A DNA stretch of 64,000 nucleotides from Charina bottae (GCA_023362775.1 JALMGJ010000006.1:54489501-54553500), one strand, 5' to 3'. Numbered from the stretch's first letter, positions 1-13,613 are shown. The notes: a model not told the origin generated them from the letters alone. Made by a program: numbers and translations.

Positions 1-1229
1 TCTAATGAAAACACTGCATTAAACCCATCTCATTTTTGTTAAGAGGTAGCAACTTGTGCTGGAAGATGTGGTTACATAGCAATACTTAACTACTTTACTA
101 CTGATACTTAATTACCCTTAGGATATTTCCTAAGCAAATAATGGATTGGGATTTCTTGATTTGAAAAACCCTTAACAGCCAAATGCCCCATCAAAAAGTA
201 TTTTGACAGAGCAATTCTATAATGAATAAGAATATATCGGAATATGTATGTGGGTACTGGGGAGAAATCATTCTACCTTCTTTTCTTCATATTGCCTTAA
301 CTGTTATTATGGTGATCTCCAGAATTGGCATAATTGTGGGCCAGTATGGAAGGGGAAAAACACTTAGGGGCCCACTCCTGGAGAATCATATTTAATTCCC
401 CAGGGCCAGTAGAACATAATTGCTGGGACGTTGGTGCTCTTATCGATTCTGTACTACAATATCAGCTGTGATATTAGTGCGATTGTACTAGTGGATTTAT
501 CCTTTTTGCTGGTGAAATGGTACTTATGTTCCCTCAGTAGACTAAATATCATGGTACTGGAGTTTTAGGGTTTTTAAAAATTAATTTAGCAATGTCTTTT
601 AAATGCATCAATTTGTAAAACCAAATTAAAATTACTGTTATTTTTTAAATATATTTTCTCCCATATTCATTTGGCTATCATATCTTTTCTTACAATTTCT
701 TCCATGCATATGTTTCTGCTCCCAAAACACCCTTTGTCATCTTTGCGTGAAGAGGAAAAATTACTCCAATAATAGAAAGGGAAAAAAGGAAAAGAAGTGC
801 ATGTTCATTATCCCCGTAGTGTACCATCTGTCAAAGACTATTTGTCAATACTGTCTGATTGTTGTATTGATCTGCTAATAATATGGCTGTAGATTGAAAT
901 TAATGATACAGACAATTTTTCAATATGTAATTACAGTAATTTTCCCTGCTGTGTTTTCATTGCCCTATATCTAAAGGATCTTTTTAAAAACCTCCCAATC
1001 TCTCTCTACTAATATTTCAATTTATATGACTGAATAGATGTCCAGACACCTCTAAAAAAAGGCTTAAATACATTTAAAAAAAATTAATTTGTCCCCTATT
1101 ATCTGATTCAGTTTCTGTAGATCAGAAGCTTCTGTGCAAATGTATCTGAACACAAATGTTGTGATTCAATTAGATTCTTTTATTTATTTATAGCATGGAA
1201 TTAATAATAGTTGTTATTAGATAGTGAAA

Positions 1230-1232
<3 letters not shown>
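1..1232. other. No gene seen
   Basis: AT-rich non-coding DNA; no exon-like, RNA or transposon signature recognised. Confidence 0.6.

Positions 1233-1318
<86 letters not shown>
1233..1318 (+). repeat. (TA)n(CA)n compound microsatellite
   Basis: About 24 TA units are followed by 19 CA units. Confidence 0.98.
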
Positions 1319-1319
<1 letters not shown>

Positions 1320-2284
1320 TCATTTAGCAAGCAAACCTGCTGTTTAAATTGAGTTCACTCCATTTGTTTGCAATATAAATTGTTTATTGTTTATTTATTT
1401 ATTTCAGGCATTTGTTTGCTCTTTAGCCGAAACAAATAAACAACACCTACCTGGAGCAACTACTAAAAAGAGGATAAAAATGTAGTCATCTCTACGCTCT
1501 GGAAAATCAGAGGAAACTGATTCTCTAGAGTCATATTAGCTATCCTAAGAAAGGTCTTCTGCAGAGAAGATAAGTCATCTCTGATCCACCTCCTTTTTAG
1601 GCTTTTTCTTATTTCACCTTTTATCCTGAATGGAATTCCTTTTACTTCATCATTGCCAGCTCCATTTTCCATATACCCTACATCTGTTTGCCACTCCTCA
1701 CATTCTTGATCTGCATATGGTTCCTATTTTTGTGCTCCAAATACTTTGTTTTCACAGCTGCACCGGCTCCTTTCTCTTCCCATATTCTTCTCCCATAGTG
1801 AATCTGAGGCTCCCTCCATCCTCTATCATAAAGGGTTTTAATATGTCTGTTACTTATGCCAAGCCCCCTCTAGCCATCTTCCAGCAACATCTCTCATCTA
1901 GCTACCAGATCAAACAATGAGCTCTTCCAATGAGCATCCTGTGTGTACCTACAGGTAAGTGTTGCCAGGTTTTGCTCTTATCAGTTGGACCTTAAGCTAA
2001 ATGACGCCTCTCATTGCCACATATATATTTAGCTGTTTTCTGGGTTACTCTTGCAACTCTGCCAATGCCAAAGGAAAACTGCATATTATTTTTTAACTTC
2101 ATCACTGGGCAATGTCTTCTGCTCTATCCAATAATGATGCCAGGTTGGTAAAAGTAAGGATCTTGGCTTTCTCAGCAATAACACCAAAACTATGAAATTT
2201 CCTGCCAGTCAAGATTCACTATATTCCTATCTCTGTGACTGGCCTTGTCAGTTAAGAAGATCTCACTGATCTGGTCAGCTTTGC

Positions 2285-2931
2285 AAGAATAGTTTGGGGG
2301 TCCTCCTATACACATGACTCCTGCTCAAAGAGCAGGTGGCAGTCATGGCTAGGAAAAACTTTGCACAGCTTCGGGTTGTGCACCGGTTGCACCAGTTCCT
2401 GGATCAGGAGGCTCTGCTCACAGTCACTCATGCCTTAGTCACCTTCAGATTAGATTATTTAATGTGCTCTACATGGGGCTGCCCTTGAAGAATATCTGGA
2501 AGCTTCAGCTGGTACAGAATGCAGCGGTATGGGCAGTTATGTGTGCTCCTAGGACAGCATATGTTACACCTCTGCTCCATGAACTGCATTGGCTGCCAGT
2601 CTGCTTCCGGGTCCAATTCAAGGTGCTGATTTTAACCTTTAAAGCCCTTCATGGCAAGGGATTGGGTTGTCTGAGGAACCACCTCTCCCTCATTATATCA
2701 ACCTGTCCCATTAGATCCATCAGAGAAGGCATGCTGCAGATACCATCTGCCAGGGACTTACATCTGGTAGGCCCCAGGCAGTGGGCCTTCTTTGCTGTGG
2801 CACCCATCTTATGGAACATTCTCCCCCCCCCCCCAAAAAAAAAAACTAGGTTAGCTCCATCCCTCTTGATGTTCCGGAAGTCCCTCAAGACCTGGTTATG
2901 TCCCCAGGCCTGGGGGTCCCAGGGAACCAGA
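2285..2931 (+). mobile_element. CR1/L2-type LINE 3' fragment with ORF2 C-terminus
   Basis: Translation gives the C-terminal non-LTR motif set: LQLVQNAAVWAV, TPLLHELHWLPVCFRVQFKV, LTFKALHGKGLG and LWNILPP. It has a frameshift near 2460 and A/C homopolymer damage near 2821-2845. It ends at a (GACT)n run shared with the inverted LINE at 2991. Confidence 0.85.
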
Positions 2932-2990
2932 GACTGACTGACTGACTGACTGACTGACTGACTGATTAATTAATTAATTAATTAATTAAT
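2932..2990 (+). repeat. (GACT)n(ATTA)n junction between inverted LINEs
   Basis: Eight or so ACTG units pass into seven ATTA units exactly between the plus LINE end (2931) and minus LINE end (2991). Confidence 0.95.
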
Positions 2991-5812
2991 TGGATTTATC
3001 ACCGCCCATCTCTACCATGGCAGACTGGGCGGTTTACAATCACATTATAAAAAGTTAAAAACCTATACATCTAAAATATATTATAAAAATAAAAAAATAA
3101 AAATCCAAGAGATGGTATGTTCTTAAAAAGAGGATATTGCTAAGCTAACCACCCCCAGGAGGAACTATTATTTCCTTCATTCCAGGCAAGGCGGCAGAAC
3201 CAGATCTTTAAAGATTTCATGAAGGCCAGGAGCGAGGGTGTCCGGCTCACCTCAGGGGGCAAGATATTCCACAGGGTGGGTGCTATCGCAGAGAAAGCAC
3301 GCCTCCTGGACCCCGCTAGATGGAATTCTTTTAGTGATGGGATCTGAAGCATGCCCTCCCTGCATGATCGGGTAGGGCGGGTGGATGTAATCAGGATAAG
3401 ACGGTCCCTCAGATACCCTGGTCCCATGCCATGTAGGGCTTTAAAGGTGATAACCAACAACTTGAATTGGACCCGGAAGCAAACTGGTACCCAATGCAGC
3501 TCACGGAGTAGCGGTGTTACATGTGCTGATCTTATAGCACCCAGAACTACCCGTGCAGGTGCATTCTGGACCAGCTGAAGCTTCCGGATACTCTTCAAGG
3601 GTAGCCCCATGTAGAGCGCATTGCAGTAATCTATATGGGAGATGACAAGGGCATGAGTGACTGTTCGGAGGGCCTCCTGATCCAGGAAGGGGCACAACTG
3701 GCACACAACCCGAAGCTGTGCAAAGGCCCTCCTGGCCATGACTGCCACGTGCTCCTTCAGCAGGAGTCATGAGTCCAGGAGGACCCCCAAGTTTCGCACT
3801 GAGTCTGAATGGGGCAGTGCCACCCCATCCAGAGTGAAAGATGTCAACTTCCTGGAAATCGAGAGGCCATCAATCCACAGCCACTCCGTCTTACCAGGGT
3901 TCAGCTGAAACCGGTTGTTCCCCATCCAGGCCCCTACAGCCTCCAGACACTGAGAAAGGGTGTCGACTGCAACACTTACTTCACCCGGGACAGAGGTGTA
4001 CAACTGGGTATCATCAGCATACTGGTGATACCTCATCCCGTGGTGACGGATGATCTTACCCAGCGGCTGCATGTAGATGTTAAATAGGAGAGGAGAGAGA
4101 ACTGAACCCTGCAGCACCCCACACAAGAGGGGTCGAGGGCCAAATCTCTCCTCTCCTATTACCACCGATTGGGAACGGTCCCAGAGGAAGGAGGCAAACC
4201 AGCGTAAAACAACACCGCCCACCCCCAACTCCCTGAGTCGTCTCAAAAGGATACCGTGGTCAACGGTATCGAAAGCCGCTGAGAGATCCAAGAGAGCGAG
4301 AATGGATGCACTCCCTCCATCTCGCTCCCACTAGAGATCATCCATAAGTGCTACCAATGCAGTCTCTGTCCCATATCCCGGCCTGAAACCTGACTGAAAG
4401 GGGTATAGATAATCCGTTTCATCCAGAACCCTCTGGAGTTGCAGCGCCACCACCTTCTCAACCACCTTTCCCAAAAAGGGAAGGTGGGAGACAGGACGAA
4501 AGTTGTTTAAAACAGTGGGGTCCAGGGAAGGCTTCTTGAGGAGGGGGTGCACCAGCGCCTTCTTAAAGACCACCAGAAACACCCCCTCAACCAAAGATGT
4601 ATTAATCATTGCCTGGACCCAACCACATGTGACCTCCCGGGCTGACTTTACCAGCCAGGAGGGACACGGGTCTAGATGACAAGTGGTGGCGCTTACAATC
4701 CGGAGGATCCTGTCTACTTCATCAGGCCCAACAGGATCAAACTGTTCCCAGATAACAGGGTAAGTACGTACCTCTGGCATCTCCCCAGATTGCGCCTCAC
4801 GCTTAGAGTTTAACTTGGAATGAATCTGAGTGATTTTGTCCTGCAGATGCTCAGCAAACTCTTCTGACTGGCCCTGTAAATGGGTCACCAAGTCCATCCG
4901 ACCCAAAAGAGATCTAACAATCTTAAACACGACCGTCAGGCAGCATTCTGCAGACGCAATAAGAGCGGAGAAATAATCACGTTTCACCGCTCTTACCGCC
5001 ACAAGGTAGGCCCTAATAGCGGCTCTAGATTGTGTCCGGTCAGACTCAGTCTTCGTCTTCCTCCAGTGGTGCTCCAGACGTCTCTTAACCCTCTTCAAAA
5101 CCCTCAACTCTTCCGTGAACCACGGGGAGTGACGGGTCGAACGAGGCAAGAGAGGTTGCATAGGCGCGATCCTGTCCAAGGCCTCGGCCGCCTCTTTATT
5201 CCAGGCTGTGGCCAAGACCTCCGCTGGACCGTGCCGCATATCTTCAGGTATAACACCCAGCTCCCTCTGAAACCTCATTGGGTCCATAAGTCGCCGGGGG
5301 TGGACCAATCTAATAGGTACAGCCTCCCTGCGGAGTGGGGAAGCACAAGAGAGCCTCAGGGTCACCAGGTCGTGGTCTGACCATAACAATGGGGACAGAT
5401 CTAACTCTCCCCTCAGATCACATTGCCACTGCTCTGACAAGAAAACTAAGTCTGGTGTGAGACCACTGTCCCGAGTCAGGTCCTGAATAATCTGAGACAG
5501 GCCCATGGCTGCCATGGTAGTCATGAACTCCTGAGCCGCCTCCGAGGCCTGTCCCAGGGATGGCAGATTGAAGTCCCCCAAAACCATAAGTCTGGGGAAC
5601 TCCACTGCCAACCCTGAGACGGCCTCTAGCAGCTCGGGCAGGGAGGTTGCTACACAGCAGGGAGGCTGGTACAGCAGCAACACTCCCAACTGTGCTTGGG
5701 AACCCAACCTGAAAAACAGGGTCTCACATCCGGTCACTTGTGGAGCAGCGCCCCTGGAGGCCACAAGAGACTCTCAGATGACCACTGCCAGCCCTTCTCC
5801 CCTACCCGTTGT
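2991..5812 (-). mobile_element. CR1/L2-type LINE, 5'-truncated, 2.8 kb
   Basis: The minus-strand copy spans part of the endonuclease domain, the full reverse transcriptase and the 3' UTR (GCCCAGTCTGCC-type region near 3005-3035). The 3' end lies in (ATTA)n at 2964-2990. Compared with the copy at 56.6-57.6 kb, homology stops near 5812, where an opposite-orientation LINE tail begins. Confidence 0.88.
3140..5764 (-). pseudogene. LINE ORF2 (endonuclease-reverse transcriptase), two in-frame stops
   Basis: One continuous frame of about 875 codons is broken only by TAG at 4331-4333 and TGA at 3767-3769; all three open pieces are in the same frame. It contains the endonuclease end (LMVLGDFNLPS, TPDLVFLSEQ, WSDHDLV), the linker (SPWFTEELRVLKRVKRRLE), then reverse transcriptase (LNNFRPVSHLPFLGKVVEK, DLSAAFDTVDHGILL, GVLQGSVLSPLLFNIY, HQYADDTQLY) and the C-terminal ELHWVPVCFRVQFKLL. 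YADD is intact. It is missing the N-terminal endonuclease, so it is dead, but the low damage implies a fairly young copy. Confidence 0.9.
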
Positions 5813-6030
5813 CTCGTTGTTTTATTTAGATGGTTCCATTATTGAGGTGGATATATTCATTCTCTCTCTGCCTGGGATTTGTATATTTTTAAATTTTAAT
5901 CAATGCCTAATTTTTAAGGTTGACTTGTTATATTTTTAAATGCTTGTTTTATATATGTATTTTTAAATTTTAATTATTGTATGCCACCCAGAGTCACTTC
6001 TCGTGAGATGGGTGGCTATATAAATTTGAT
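5813..6030 (+). mobile_element. CR1/L2-type LINE 3' tail
   Basis: The tail contains GCCACCCAGAGTCACTTCT and GAGATGGGTGGCTATATAAA, the pseudo-hairpin 3' UTR signature shared with copies at 10411, 15759, 56645 and 63694. It runs directly into an (AAAAT)n tract. Confidence 0.75.
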
Positions 6031-6220
6031 TTATAAATAAAATAAAATAATAAAATAAAATAATAAAATAAAATAAAATAAAATAAAATAAAATAAAATA
6101 AAATAATAAAATAAAATAAATGATAAGATAAGATAAGATGATAAGATAAATAAAATAAAATAAAATAATAAAATAAAATAATGATAAAATGATAAAATAA
6201 AATAAAATAAAATAAAATAA
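6031..6220 (+). repeat. (AAAAT)n / (AATAA)n microsatellite
   Basis: An imperfect AAAAT/AAATA tract with GATAA interruptions extends the LINE tail ending near 6030. Confidence 0.95.
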
Positions 6221-9200
6221 TTACGGTTAACTATTCAAAACTGGTTTTCACATTGTATTTGTTCTTTCAAAAATGGTTTGTTTTCCTATCAGTTTTCTAT
6301 TTCAGCTAGTGATACATTTTCATTGGGTTTCTTTTAATTTTGCTGTGGTATATTTTCTTGCTCTTTTGTAACACAGTTGTTGGAAAACGTCTGCTGAAAG
6401 TGGGATCAAAAGTACTCAATTAAATTTCAGATCATCTGAAAATCACAGTCCTTTACAAAATCTGTTCAACAGTGCTCAGTAGAGCTACCTGAGGAATCCC
6501 AAATTGCTGAGCTAAATTTGAGCAAATAGAGCTTTTGTAGCTAGATAGCTCTCTTTATTAGCTATTAGTTAAAAAGGTTGTGAAATTGTTGACTGTGTCA
6601 GTTCTCCTTCTCCCACAGAGGAAAAGCTTTCTGGAAAACAGTCAGGCGCAACTAAGGCTGACAATTCACAGAGAAAGGGCACATTGATTACAATGCCTTC
6701 AAAAGAATTTTTGAGTAGTGAGCTAAAAAGCCAGAAAGTACAGTGCAAGACACAGACAATGACAAATGTGCAAACCATTATCCAAATAATTATCTTATGA
6801 ATGGCGTTTTGTTTGCCCCATTCACCTCCACAGGGCTGGCATTACTAATATAGCATGGGTTGGTGTGGGTTTTTTTTTTTTTTTTTTGTATTTTGAATAT
6901 ACTGCTTTGTAAGGTTCTTGTTTCAATCGAAGTTATTTAAATAGATAGTGATACTGAAAGTTTTATTCTCAGCAGGACTGCTCTGAGAGCTACATTGTAT
7001 TCATTCAAGTCTGGGAGCTTAGACATGGCACATTCTCCACTCATAACTGGAATAAGAGGTAAGGCCCAGGAGAACACATTTTACTAGTTGTTTTATAAAA
7101 AGGAAAAGCTTATTACCTACTGCCTGCCCCTCTTCTGAGCTACTCAGACTTTGTCTGATTAGAATAGCATACACCCAGTGTTGACTCAAGGGTATATGGT
7201 CCCCCTAGGCCACATTGACTGATGGCATCACCTTCCACCAATGTGAAGATTTATATTTTTAGAGTGATTCAGAAGAAGGAGTGGCACTGGCACCGCTAAG
7301 CTTTGGCACTCTGGGCCAGTGCCTACTCAGCTTTAGCCTAAAGCAGGTCCTGCATACACCTATGTCTAACTGATATTCATCCCAAAGTGTATTTCTGAAA
7401 TCCTCTTGACACGCCTATATTACCCTGCCCCACAATATTTTCCTTTAGTGACAGCTGATTTGCAGTGAAGCAGAGTGTGGATGGGAGCTCAGAAAAAGCT
7501 GCAGAAACATCCGATATATTGGTTCACTGGTTTATCACAGATAATTTACTATCCACCTTAAGCTAAAGGTGATTTATTTTTTTGCAAAAGGACTCAGTTG
7601 TGCTTTAGCTTGCAGCTAGGGCAATACTAGAAACTCTTGATTATTAGCACAATATTATAGGTTATGCTCTTGTAACCTTCACTCTGTTTCTTCTCTAGCC
7701 TTTGAAATATTTCTCTTTAAGCAATATAGAGAAATGAATCCTTGGATTCTGGTATGTTCTTGTTCCTGGCTATTTTATTTGCTAGCTGGCTGATCATCGA
7801 GGAATTGCCAGGCAAAGAAAAGTTTTCCTCCAAGTATTGTTGAATGACAACTCCTAATATCTCTCACTTTTGAGATGTTGCCTTGGGTGTCTGAGACATT
7901 TGGATCAATAACTATTTGATTATTACAATTTTCCTCTGATTGAGGAATTGGGTTACTTTTTCAGCAAATACATACATTTTGTATGAGTTCTCTGCTTTGA
8001 TTCCCATGATGCTGCTCAGCAGAGAAAACAGGACATTGCTGAAGTTGTTATAAAATGCCTCAAATCAAGCACAATTATTTAGCAATTCCTTTAAGCCTTT
8101 TGGATGATTAATGAGTTCCTTTCATTTATTTTATTTTTCCAGTTATTCATATTTGTTGTATTCCTTGGAGTAAGCTGAATCAGAAGAGAAACCCATTTGT
8201 AAAGAAATTGTTTGGTTGTGAGACTCATTCAGTCTCTGCAAAAGTCAAGAATACAGATAATCTTGGCTATAACATCTAGTTGACTCTAGTCTAGTTAATA
8301 TGCTACTATTTTCCTTCTTTTATTCCAGTTTAATTCCTCTGTACCTGTATGTGGCCCATCATACTTAATGAGTATTTTTCTTTTCTTTAACATATCTATT
8401 TCTAAAACACTGATTTGCCATATCCATAGTGTCATTGATTCTCAACAATTCTTATCTATGGAATGTGAATTCACTTCATCTCTGTCTTTATCCTTGTGTT
8501 AAAATAATTAGAAATTGTACATTCATTAATCTTCTAGGAAACTGAAATGCCAACTATGCCATTTTCTCTTTTATAATGTGCATATTTGTGTCAAAAATAA
8601 AGTCTGTATTCTTTAAACTAAATTGGCGCTATTACCCATTGTTTTAAAATAGCTATATACATTTGGTTGAAGTGCTGTAGATAAACCCATTATTTTCATG
8701 CAACACACCTAGAAAGATTCTTCATTTTCATGTTCACTTTGATAAATGGCCAAATAAGGATTTTGATAAATGTAAATCAGCTTGAAATCTAAGATCTCCT
8801 TGGGAGTGTTGAGTGCTTTGCAAGTATACAGAAGACCATGTACATATTAGAATTATTTGGGTGGGCTTTACCTTCAAATCCTATTTACTAGTGTTCTTAA
8901 ACTACAACTCACTCACCCCTCCTTCCTTCCTTTCCAGTTTAACTTGAAGAGAAATTTGTACCAAACTTATCTTTCACTGAGATTTCTTCATCATTAAATC
9001 GGTACCTAAATAATCATATCCTTGGGTGGATAGACAGGGAGTTTTCAAATCAAAGTAGAAAGAATCCATTAAAATGTAACTTACATTTATTGTCTAAAAC
9101 AAATATAGCTGTAAGACTTAATAATTCTTAAATTAAGAATTATCATAAAAATATAGGCAAGATATTTCTGTATAACGAGAACATGTACAATTTTCAGTCA

Positions 9201-10198
9201 TGAACACAAACTAGAATTGTCAGGTGTACTCAGGTGGAAGTAAATACCTTCGTTATTAATATCTCTGCTGTTAGGATGGTACATCCAAATATGTCAGGCC
9301 TGTGCTATTTATACTGTTCAAATGCTTGCTATAATATGAGCCTGAAGGCCTCTGTATAAATTTCAAACTTGATTGTTTCAAGAATGGAACCTTTTGCACA
9401 AGCAGTGTGGTTTGTGGAAACCAAATAATTACCCTTTCAGAGTACATACATTGTAATACAGTGTTTTCAATCCACTTCAGATGATGAAAATAACAATAGA
9501 AAAGTCCACCTCTTTTACAATTCATCAGTGAACTCAGAGAATGAAGGAGAGAGATATAGAATCACAGTTTTACTGTACCTTTCTTCCTGTCACTTGGGCT
9601 AAGAGGATAAGTTCCAACTGGTTTAAAAAATGGAGGGCACTCCACCTTCCATTCTTTTATTGGTGAACTTGTGGAAGGCAGGGACAAGTGACTGTAGGGA
9701 ACTGGATATGTTCCTGCCACAGTGCGTAGTAGCCAGTTGAAGTGGAAATGTTTGCCTACAATGAATTGCATCGCAGCAGGCAAGCCAGCCAGTACTACTT
9801 GCGCTGGCGTAAGTTAGAAAATTACTTTTGATGTGTAGCAAGAAAAAACACATGGAGGTTATCTTCCCAATGTGCTGAGGCAGGTTGTAAGAGACTTTTC
9901 AAACTCCGATAAAAAGGATGGTGGGTTGCAAAATATCATGACTTCAGAACTTCTGCACATTTTCTCTTTATCAGGAAAACTTGTATCCACCTCCCACTGC
10001 ATTGACAGTCAGTTAATAAGATGATCAAGGAATGTTTGCCTCAACCTTGGAGATAAGGGGGAAAGGGTACTAATGTAAATATATCCATTGGTCAAGACCT
10101 CTGTATCCTACCCTCTTTTTCCCTTTCAATAAACATAGTTAATAAGATTCTGTGAGAATCTACTTTTCTTGGTCATGAGCAGCTGCTAGAAGCTTGAC
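6221..10198. other. No gene seen
   Basis: 4 kb of AT-rich unique-looking DNA with a T-run near 6871-6888. Short open frames have no family signature. Near 10020-10195 an AATAAA-containing stretch could be an LTR remnant, unproven. Confidence 0.55.
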
Positions 10199-10268
10199 AC
10201 ATATGCCTTGAGTTATTTATAAAAATAATAAAGGAGGGATAATAAATAAATTAAAAATAAATTAAAAA
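10199..10268 (+). mobile_element. SINE 3' tail fragment
   Basis: TGCCTTGAGTTATTTATAAA and AATAAAGGAGGGATAATAAA match the tail at 47160; only the terminus is seen. Confidence 0.5.
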
Positions 10269-10410
10269 AATAGCAAGCAACAGGGATGCATTTTATCTAC
10301 TGCAGTAAGGGATCCTCTGAAAGCAGAATTCCTTCTCTACTTGCATCCGAGACAGAAATCTACCATATACTCCTGTGATGTTCTTCTAGCCTAAAATATA
10401 CATAATATTT

Positions 10411-10485
10411 AATATAATAACCGCCCAGAGTCCCTCCTTGAGGGGGAGATGGGCGGTCATAGAAATTTAATAAATAAATATTTAA
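10411..10485 (+). mobile_element. Short CR1/L2-type LINE 3' end
   Basis: CCGCCCAGAGTCCCTCC and GAGATGGGCGGTCATAG are followed by TTAATAAATAAATA. Only the terminal 75 bp or so is recognisable. Confidence 0.7.
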
Positions 10486-10675
10486 GGTTTAAAAAAAGTG
10501 GAAGCAGCAAAAATAAATTGTAATTATCCCACTAAAAACATTCCAGTCAGGTAAAATTGCTTCCAATGCAATTGCCTTGTTTGTATAAATAGTTCATTAA
10601 AATAAAATAACTAAGCAACTTTATCTCCTCCAAGTTTAAGATTCACAAATGATAAATAATCCATTCTTCACTATT

Positions 10676-10697
10676 TGACTACTACTACTACTACTAC

Positions 10698-10726
<29 letters not shown>
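10676..10726 (+). repeat. (ACT)n(AAT)n microsatellite
   Basis: ACT trinucleotides grade into AAT trinucleotides. Confidence 0.95.
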
Positions 10727-10730
<4 letters not shown>

Positions 10731-11006
10731 CATTTTACAAACCCAGGTGTGTTGGGTTTGTGTTCTTTAAATTTTGAAGCAGAGAAGAGGAGAGTCAAGG
10801 ATTTGTTAACTGCCAAAGCAAAAACACTATTAAATTATTCATTTAAAGTTAAAATCCTGAACAATGAGTGTTATTTAGAGTGGTGAAAAAAGAGAGTAGG
10901 AGAAGTTCCAGCTTGTCAACATCAAATGACTAAAAAGCATGGCTGATTATAATTTTACCCAGTGGGATTATATATCTTTTTTTCTTACATTTTTTCTCTC
11001 TGGTAT

Positions 11007-11040
11007 TTCTTTTCTTTTCTTTCTTTCTTTCATTCTTTCC

Positions 11041-11099
<59 letters not shown>

Positions 11100-11101
11100 T
11101 C
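11007..11101 (+). repeat. (TTTC)n microsatellite
   Basis: TTTC/CTTT units with a few interruptions on the 5' side. Confidence 0.97.
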
Positions 11102-12104
11102 ATATATTTTTAAGAATTATGATTACAATAGTAGACTAATGCAAACTAAAAGAGAAAGAGAATTAAAAAGGAATAAAAGTGCTAAAAAAAGAGAGAAAGA
11201 AAAAAATATATAATAAAGAAAAAAAGAAACATATAAAGAAGTGACTTCCAACCTTCATCACAATGAGTATAAACAAATTTAGTAATGCGTCACTGCTTAT
11301 AAGGTTACAAACAAATATCTCTTCATCCCTATCTATAAGCACAGCTATAAAACATCAACTTTTATTGTCTTTCTCTTTTGCATGAGATAAAATAAAAAGA
11401 AGATCTTGCTACTTATGTATCATTAATATTTATAATAAGAAAGAAAATGATCAAACAAATTTTCATCTCCAGGATCTCAGATTTAGATACAACCCAGGTC
11501 AAAAAGTTTAGAAAATGCTTGCATATTTTCTATGGTTCAAATTGTATATTTCAGTATAATCTTCCCAACACTTCTCCCCTTCAAATGTGCTGGAGTCCAA
11601 CTACTGGCCATGCTGACTACAGATACTGGTATAAGAATTATACTCTAATACATCTGGAGAGAAATTGTTTTAGAGAATAATGGGACCCTGTCTGAGCACT
11701 CAGGCATATCCACTATTCATATTTATTTTACCCCTACCAAAATTAATGCATAACCTCATTTTCAAGATAAAGGCTAGATAAAATAACCAATAATGCTACA
11801 TATTTAGATCTTGTCTGTAGCACATAAATGAGAGATAATTAAAGTATTTGAATATCTGAAATTTGGAGCATAACAGTTCCACTGTAAATTTTAGTCTGAC
11901 AGTCTAAATCTCCTTGTATTCATTCAGCTGGATGAACCCCTGGATTGGTTTTAGGCAGCTTCATTCAATAAATTTTGATTAATTGCAAATACCTTTCCAT
12001 CCTCCTATCAATTATAAAGAAAAATCAATGATGATTACTTCTTTTCAACAGAACTGAGAATAATATAGATTTATGGCCTCTAATATATGCAACTGTTGTA
12101 TTTT

Positions 12105-12106
<2 letters not shown>

Positions 12107-12164
<58 letters not shown>
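12107..12164 (+). repeat. (GA)29 microsatellite
   Basis: Uninterrupted GA dinucleotides. Confidence 0.98.
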
Positions 12165-12166
<2 letters not shown>

Positions 12167-13280
12167 CCAGGAATTCTAGTCAGTTCACTGGAAATGTGAG
12201 GAAAAAACTTTGCAGCTTCAAATTGGAAAATATGAAGGAAAAAAGTTTGCAGCTTCAAAATAATTTGAGATAATCATGGCACATAGTGAAACAGGCCTTA
12301 TTCCACTCATTAAGCCTGGCCTTGATGTTTTGCCTCCTAATTAGACATCTTTTATATTAGAAAGTACTTCTTCGAATTATGTATGAACCAATTAGAAAAC
12401 TATTTTCAAAACACATATGATACAGCATCTGTCATTTGTTGACCTTTTGGACAGCTAAGCTAATAGGCTTGTCTCTAGACAACCAATGGATTAACTCCAT
12501 CGGAACAAATTTAAAACCTTTCTTAGAAACTCCTAATTTAAATTCAACACTGAAGCAGAATGTGTTAGTGGGGATGTTAGCATTAACTCAAAATGCTGAG
12601 TATAAATACAAGAGTTCAAAAGGGCAAAGTCAAATGAGGTGGTTCTCTGCATTAAAAAAGAACTCTTTGGAATGGTTTTGGATGCTGATGACATGACCAT
12701 CGCAGCCAGAGTTCCAGTCCCTCTTCCTGGGGTCATAGCAGATCAGTGATTATCATGTCGTACACATCACACAATGGTATCTTTGTCTATGCTAGAAGAT
12801 CATTTTATTGGCATGTTGGTCATCTTCACTTCCCTATCAAGCAGCTTCAACTCAGCTAGGAACCTTTGGGAATGATTTGATGCTGTGTAGACTGTGTTTA
12901 CAAATATATTGTTTCAAGGATAGAAAACTGGAGAAAGAAAGAAACAGAGATGGATGTCTAAGCATTCCCTCTTATTAGAAGTGTCTGTCAGTTGGAGTTC
13001 ACATATTTTCCTGGAGTCATGGAGACATGGAGATGGTGGTACCCATCACAGCACATTGATCAATCAGTCACTCTTCACCATAGACAATGATATTAGTGGT
13101 TTTGTACTGTGCCATGTATCAGCAGTTCCTCAACAGCTGGGCTTCTGACGGTGTATTTGAAACTGCTGTGAGCCCTCTTTCATCTTCTGCTGTCCTCTTG
13201 AGCTGCTGCTGCTGCTGCTACTTCCCTTTTCTAATGCACTGCAGTGGGTCATTATTAGAGGAAGGCTTCTTCACTGCTGG

Positions 13281-13613
13281 GGGCGTGGGGGCTCAGCGGG
13301 TAAGACACCAGGCTTGTTGACTGGAAGATCACAAGTTCAGAGGTTCAAATCCCTAGCCCCACATGACGGAGTGAGCTCCTGCACTCGCCCCAGCTCTTGC
13401 CAACCTAGCAATTCGAAAGCATGCAAATGCAAGCAGATAAATAGGTACCACTTCGGTGGGATTGTAACAGCATTCCACACACATCATGCCGGCCACATGA
13501 CCACGGAGGCGTCTTGAGACAACTCTGGCTATTTAGCTAGGAAACGGAGATGAGCACCAGTCCCTAGAGTCGGACACGACTGCACAATGTGTGGGGGGAA
13601 CCTTTACCTTTTA
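13281..13613 (+). mobile_element. tRNA-derived SINE with BovB-type tail, copy 1
   Basis: The head GGGGGCTCAGCGGGTAAGAC and GGTTCAAATCCC are Pol III A- and B-box-like. The body includes TGCCAACCTAGCAATTCGAA, and the tail GAGTCGGACACGACTGCAC matches the BovB LINE terminus. Imperfect target duplications with core TCTTCACTGCT lie at 13266-13280 and 13614-13628. It resembles the Sauria SINE group. Confidence 0.9.

Noticed and set aside
10020..10195. Possible solo LTR with CAATAAACATAG
   Set aside because: No paired ends or target duplication could be defined, so only an AATAAA match supports it.
13281..13360. Possible functional tRNA gene
   Set aside because: A- and B-box-like sequences belong to a SINE head with a long body and BovB-type tail, and cloverleaf stems are degenerate.
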